NCBI GenBank assembly: GCA_029778535.1
Contig: JAKOQB010000178.1
Location: forward strand, 1 to 64,000
Source: Pseudomonadota bacterium
Lineage (GTDB): Bacteria > Pseudomonadota > Gammaproteobacteria > Burkholderiales > Burkholderiaceae_F
DNA length: 64,000 nucleotides
Direction: 5' to 3'
Below the pieces are notes generated by a model. It was not told the DNA's origin, made no database searches, and saw only the letters and a list, made by a program, of their open reading frames with translations. Every line of letters begins with the position of its first letter. Positions within the stretch are counted from its first letter, which is position 1. This document shows, one piece after another, positions 60,744 to 64,000 of this stretch. Made by a program: the position numbers and the translations under genes.

Positions 60744-61549
60744 ATGCCGAATTCCTGCGCGACCGGCTCGCCGCCGGCAAAGCGCAGGTAGCCGCCGCGC
60801 ACCGGCGTGGCATCGAAATCCCAGTCGGGCAGCACGATGCGCTGCGCCGGCGCATGGTCGAGCACGAACTCGTGCCGCGCCGGCCGGTGCGTGTGGCCGT
60901 GGATCATCAGCGTGACCCCCGCGCCGCGCAGCGCGGCGACGATCGCCTCCGGCGTGACGTCCATGATGTCGGCGGCGTTCATGCGCTTGCCGGCTTCGCT
61001 GTGCGCGCGCGCCTGGCCGATGAACGCCTTGCGCTGCGCGAGCGTGCGGCCGAGGAACTGGCGCTGGAACGCCGGATCGCGCGCCTGCGCGCGGAAGCGC
61101 TGGTACGGTTCGTCACGCGTGCAGTACGCGTCGCCGTGCGCGAGCAACGCACGCGCATTGCCGATCCTTGCCAGCGTCGGATCGGCCAGCAGGGTGGCGC
61201 CGGCGCGCTGCGCGAAGCCGCGCCCCAGCAGCAGGTCGCGGTTGCCGTGCATCACGAACACGCGACCGCCGAGGCGGGCATGATGGCCGAGCGCATCGCA
61301 GACCACCTGCGCGACCGGATCGGCCAGGTCATCGTCGCCGGCCCAGTACTCGAACAGGTCGCCGAGGATCAGCAGCTCCTTGTGGCTCGGCGCGATCCCG
61401 CGCATGAAGCGCAGGAACGCATCGAGCGTGAGCGGGTGGTCCGCGCCGAGATGCAGGTCGGAGATGAAGACCGGATCGGCCAGCGCGACGCGATCCGTCG
61501 CCGGCGCCAGCGCCGGTAGCGGATCGGTGAGGCCGGCCGGCGCGGCCAC
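60740..61549 (-). CDS. lpxH: UDP-2,3-diacylglucosamine diphosphatase
   Basis: A 269-residue calcineurin-like phosphoesterase of lipid A synthesis. Metal motifs: [23 protein letters not shown] and GHTHRP. N-terminal 25 residues are longer than in E. coli and may start later. GTG 61549 is used, 2 bp after ppiB, as in many proteobacteria where ppiB and lpxH are adjacent. Confidence 0.95.
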   Translation of the reverse strand: MAAPAGLTDPLPALAPATDRVALADPVFISDLHLGADHPLTLDAFLRFMRGIAPSHKELLILGDLFEYWAGDDDLADPVAQVVCDALGHHARLGGRVFVMHGNRDLLLGRGFAQRAGATLLADPTLARIGNARALLAHGDAYCTRDEPYQRFRAQARDPAFQRQFLGRTLAQRKAFIGQARAHSEAGKRMNAADIMDVTPEAIVAALRGAGVTLMIHGHTHRPARHEFVLDHAPAQRIVLPDWDFDATPVRGGYLRFAGGEPVAQEFGI

Positions 61550-61551
61550 GC

Positions 61552-62043
61552 TCAGACGATCTCGGCGCGCTCGATCACCACGTCCTGCTCCGGCACGTCC
61601 TGGTGCATGCCGAAGCGCGTGGTGCGCACCGCCTTGATCTGGTCGACCGTGTCGAAGCCGTCGACCACCTTGCCGAACACGCAGTAGCCCCAGCCCTGCG
61701 CGGTCGGCGCGCTGTGGTTCAGGAAGTGGTTGTCGGCGACGTTGATGAAGAATTGCGCCGTGGCCGAGTTCGGGTCCGACGTGCGCGCCATCGCGATCGT
61801 GTACTTGTCGTTGCGCAGGCCATTGCCGGCTTCGTTCTCGATCGGCGCCGAGGTCGGCTTCTGCTTCATGCCCGGCTCGAAGCCGCCGCCCTGGATCATG
61901 AAGCCGTTGATCACGCGGTGGAACAGCGTGTTGCTGAAGTGGCCGGACTTCACGTACGAAAGAAAGTTGGCGACCGTCTTCGGCGCCTTGGCGTCGTCGA
62001 GTTCCAGCGTGATGACGCCGTAGTTGGTGTGCAGGCGAACCAT
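61552..62043 (-). CDS. ppiB: Cytosolic cyclophilin PpiB
   Basis: A 163-residue peptidyl-prolyl cis-trans isomerase. The active-site Arg is in [14 protein letters not shown], with QFFIN, and the Trp-containing loop in [13 protein letters not shown]. There is no signal peptide when started at ATG 62043; the open frame upstream only translates a repeat. It forms a tandem with periplasmic ppiA, separated by repeat 62102-62171. Confidence 0.95.
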   Translation of the reverse strand: MVRLHTNYGVITLELDDAKAPKTVANFLSYVKSGHFSNTLFHRVINGFMIQGGGFEPGMKQKPTSAPIENEAGNGLRNDKYTIAMARTSDPNSATAQFFINVADNHFLNHSAPTAQGWGYCVFGKVVDGFDTVDQIKAVRTTRFGMHQDVPEQDVVIERAEIV

Positions 62044-62101
62044 GGATGCTCCGTTGATTTGTGACGTTGATGACTTGCGACGATGTTCCGCTGCGCCTGA
62101 T

Positions 62102-62171
62102 GTGTCATTCCCGCGCAAGCGGGAATCCAGCCGGCCGCGGCTCGGGCTGGAGGCCCGCGTCCGCGGGCATG
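62102..62171. repeat. 70-bp palindromic element of a second family
   Basis: GTCATTCCCGCGCAAGCGGG at one end and GTCCGCGGGCATGAC at the other. Each arm is a small hairpin (TCCCGC, GCAA-type loop, GCGGGA and a diverged partner), and the outer 7 bp plus CCGCG/CGCGG are inverted. Length equals the CCCCGGC-family elements at 18899 and 20740. It lies between ppiB and ppiA. Confidence 0.75.
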
Positions 62172-62186
62172 ACACCTCGTGCCCGG

Positions 62187-62759
62187 CTATTTCTTCGTGA
62201 CCCGCGCGGCCTTGATCACGATCGGCTTCGCAGGCAGGTTCTGGAACGGGCCGGAGGCGGTCGTGGCGACGGATTTGATCTTGTCCACCACGTCCATGCC
62301 CTCGACCACGCGGCCGAACACCGCGTAGCCGTGGCCGTCGGGCTTCGGATAGTTCAGCGCGTCGTTGTTGACGACGTTGATGAAGAACTGCGAGGTCGCG
62401 GAGTCCGGCACGCTGGTGCGCGCCAGCGCGATCGTGCCGCGGTCGTTCTTCAGGCCGTTGCCGCTCTCGAGCGGGATCGGCGCGTTGGTCGGCTTCTGCT
62501 TCAGGTCGGGGGTGTAGCCGCCGCCCTGGATCATGAAGCCGTCGATCACGCGATGGAAGATCGTGCCGTCGTAGTGCCCGCTCTTCACGTACGCGAGGAA
62601 ATTCGCGACCGTCTTCGGCGCCTTGTCCGCATTCAGTTCGAGCACGATGTTGCCCTCGCTGGTTTCGAGCGTGACGCGCGGCGCCGAATCGGTTTGCGCG
62701 AAGGCCGGCAGCGCCAGCGCGAGCAGTGCGGCGGCGAAGCCGCGGCGGGAAAGAATCAT
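62187..62759 (-). CDS. ppiA: Periplasmic cyclophilin PpiA
   Basis: A 190-residue isomerase. Residues 1-21 are a signal peptide ([21 protein letters not shown]). The cyclophilin core has [25 protein letters not shown] and [10 protein letters not shown]. It is close to the neighbouring ppiB and a likely ancient duplicate sent to the periplasm. Preceded by the TPR gene after 22 bp. Confidence 0.93.
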   Translation of the reverse strand: MILSRRGFAAALLALALPAFAQTDSAPRVTLETSEGNIVLELNADKAPKTVANFLAYVKSGHYDGTIFHRVIDGFMIQGGGYTPDLKQKPTNAPIPLESGNGLKNDRGTIALARTSVPDSATSQFFINVVNNDALNYPKPDGHGYAVFGRVVEGMDVVDKIKSVATTASGPFQNLPAKPIVIKAARVTKK

Positions 62760-62781
62760 CTGCTGAATCTCCTTCGTGAGG

Positions 62782-63345
62782 TCAGTGCAGCGCGCGCACG
62801 CGCGTGCCCAGTTCGCGCGCGAGCGCGAGCTTGGCCGGCGCGGTGCGGTCCTTCGGATCGAGGGTCGCCGCCTGCTGGTAGCTGGCGATCGCCATCGCCA
62901 CGTACAGGTCGCCGAGGTTTTCGTACGCGGTGACGTAGCCGGGGTTGGCGACGATCGCCTTGCGCAACTGCTCGCGCGCCGCTTCGTACTTGCCCTGCGC
63001 GGCGTACAGCACGCCGAGATTGTTGTACGGCTCGGGCAGTTCCGGGTAGTCCTGCGTCAGACCCTCGAATGCGGCGATCGCATCCTGCGGCCGCGCGAGC
63101 TCCTGCAGGATCACGCCGCGCTGGAACCGCACCTGCGCATCGCGCGGATTGCGCGCGAGAAACGCATCGGCGCGCGCCAGCGCCGGCTGCCACTGCTGCG
63201 TGCCCATCAGCGCGGCGATCTCGGCGGCGTCGCTCTGCGGCACGGGCACCGCCGACGGCGTTTCGGTGGTCCCCTGCGCCGGCGCGCTCGGCGCGAGCGC
63301 GAACGCGGCAACGGCCAGCAGCGAGCGGAGAAGGAAAGAGGGCAA
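62782..63345 (-). CDS. TPR-containing exported protein
   Basis: About 187 residues: a signal peptide-like start ([24 protein letters not shown]), then TPR-type repeats ([73 protein letters not shown]). Start is uncertain; TTG 63345 fits the signal peptide, but no good ribosome site is visible. Probably periplasmic; role unknown. Divergent from cysS. Confidence 0.8.
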   Translation of the reverse strand: MPSFLLRSLLAVAAFALAPSAPAQGTTETPSAVPVPQSDAAEIAALMGTQQWQPALARADAFLARNPRDAQVRFQRGVILQELARPQDAIAAFEGLTQDYPELPEPYNNLGVLYAAQGKYEAAREQLRKAIVANPGYVTAYENLGDLYVAMAIASYQQAATLDPKDRTAPAKLALARELGTRVRALH

Positions 63346-63363
63346 GGCGTGCGCGTGACGGGA

Positions 63364-63369
63364 TATACT
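63364..63369 (+). promoter_or_regulatory. Possible -10 element upstream of cysS
   Basis: TATACT, about 137 bp before the cysS start, in the region divergent from the TPR gene. No clear -35 box. Confidence 0.35.
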
Positions 63370-63505
63370 GCCAAGCCATTCTATCAACGCAATCCCGCCC
63401 GATCCGTCGATGCACACGCGGCGCTGTTGACGTTCCGTCGCTGCCTTGCGCCGCTGCATCGCGCCGTCGCCCCGACGCGCGCTCGAACTTCCGGATTGCC
63501 GACCG

Positions 63506-64000
63506 ATGACACTGACCATCTACAACACGCTGACGCGCCAGCAGACGCCGTTCACGCCGATCGACCCGGGCAAGGTCCGCATGTACGTGTGCGGCGTGAC
63601 CGTGTACGACTACTGCCACATCGGGCATGGCCGAACCTTCGTCGCGTTCGACGTCGTGCAGCGCTGGCTGCGCGCGTCGGGCTATGACGTGACGTTCGTG
63701 CGCAACGTGACCGACATCGACGACAAGATCATCAAGCGCGCCGCCGAGCGGGGCGTGACGACGACCGCGCTGACCGACGAATACACGCGCTACATGCAGG
63801 ACGACCTGGCCGCGATCGGCTGCGCTGCACCGGATCACGAACCGCGCGCCACGCAGTACATCCCGCAGATGCTCGGGCTGATCGAGCTGCTGGAGAAGAA
63901 CGAACTCGCGTATCGCGCGGAGGACGGCGACGTCAACTTCGCGGTGCGCAAGTTCGCGGGCTACGGCAAGCTGTCGGGCAGATCGCTCGACGATCTGCGC
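63506..64000 (+). CDS. cysS: Cysteine--tRNA ligase (5' part)
   Basis: The first 165 residues of a class Ia synthetase; the gene runs off the window. [24 protein letters not shown] contains the zinc-ligand Cys and the HIGH motif, and [15 protein letters not shown] follows. Start ATG 63506 begins [13 protein letters not shown], usual for the family. The KMSKS loop lies beyond the window. Confidence 0.96.
   Translation, partial: MTLTIYNTLTRQQTPFTPIDPGKVRMYVCGVTVYDYCHIGHGRTFVAFDVVQRWLRASGYDVTFVRNVTDIDDKIIKRAAERGVTTTALTDEYTRYMQDDLAAIGCAAPDHEPRATQYIPQMLGLIELLEKNELAYRAEDGDVNFAVRKFAGYGKLSGRSLDDLR

Overview
The window is a gene-dense, high-GC (roughly two thirds G+C by eye) stretch of a Gram-negative chromosome. 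Gene content and order fit a betaproteobacterium near the Burkholderiales: the end of a nuo operon, dapA-bamC, suhB-dsbB-mutS, a PHP phosphatase/YciO/site-2 protease/trpS run, pyrG-kdsA-eno-ftsB, lpxH, a PEP-CTERM protein, and a 2-hydroxyisobutyryl-CoA mutase cluster of the type described in Aquincola-like betaproteobacteria. The organism is inferred, not proven.

Layout. 1-4.7 kb: the 3' end of the complex I operon (nuoL partial, nuoM, nuoN) and a Nudix hydrolase. 4.7-6.9 kb: a PLP sulfur-amino-acid enzyme, a small exported protein and a YitT-type membrane protein. 6.9-16.2 kb is the most accessory part: a TPR/BTAD regulator divergent from a lipoprotein zinc-peptidase-like gene, an unknown secreted protein, a PAS-LuxR regulator, a frameshifted secreted repeat protein, a decayed second copy of the LuxR DNA-binding domain, and a PEP-CTERM protein. 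16.4-25 kb: ETF-ubiquinone oxidoreductase, an SDR, a small GIY-YIG nuclease beside a 70-bp palindromic repeat, a thioesterase, a TAXI-type TRAP transporter, and scoA/scoB split by a hicAB toxin-antitoxin pair. 25-32 kb: a CDF metal exporter, an acyltransferase-like membrane protein, a PAS-GGDEF diguanylate cyclase, then pyrG-kdsA-DUF1330-eno-ftsB.

32-41 kb is a minus-strand run read from 40.9 kb downwards: hcmB, hcl, a MeaB-type GTPase, hcmA, a ThDP enzyme, a two-domain gamma-carbonic-anhydrase-like protein, hslO and a lipoprotein. The mutase large subunit has Ile90, Asp117 and Gln208, the residues that separate 2-hydroxyisobutyryl-CoA mutase from methylmalonyl- and isobutyryl-CoA mutase. With the ligase and chaperone this gives a route from 2-hydroxyisobutyrate to 3-hydroxybutyryl-CoA. 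The scoAB CoA-transferase about 12 kb away could finish the same carbon flow. A divergent FCD/GntR regulator with a perfect TCGTATAC-G-GTATACGA palindrome next to hcmB is the likely switch.

41-64 kb is mostly housekeeping: a DUF455 ferritin-like protein, an acyl-CoA synthetase, an alpha/beta hydrolase, the rnm-like/YciO/S2P/trpS run, a methyltransferase, dapA-bamC, an MBL-fold hydrolase, a Pro/Ala-rich lipoprotein with a clear terminator, roxA, an FKBP isomerase, mutS-dsbB-suhB, trmJ, cysE, lpxH-ppiB-ppiA, a TPR protein and the 5' end of cysS.

Strongest leads: (1) the hcm operon with an attached ThDP enzyme; (2) a fused gamma-carbonic-anhydrase pseudodimer whose halves keep complementary metal ligands; (3) a family of 69-70 bp two-hairpin palindromes, one copy of which abuts a GIY-YIG nuclease gene; (4) hicAB placed inside scoAB; (5) the decaying LuxR/secreted-protein locus at 13-15 kb. 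No rRNA, tRNA or CRISPR array was seen.
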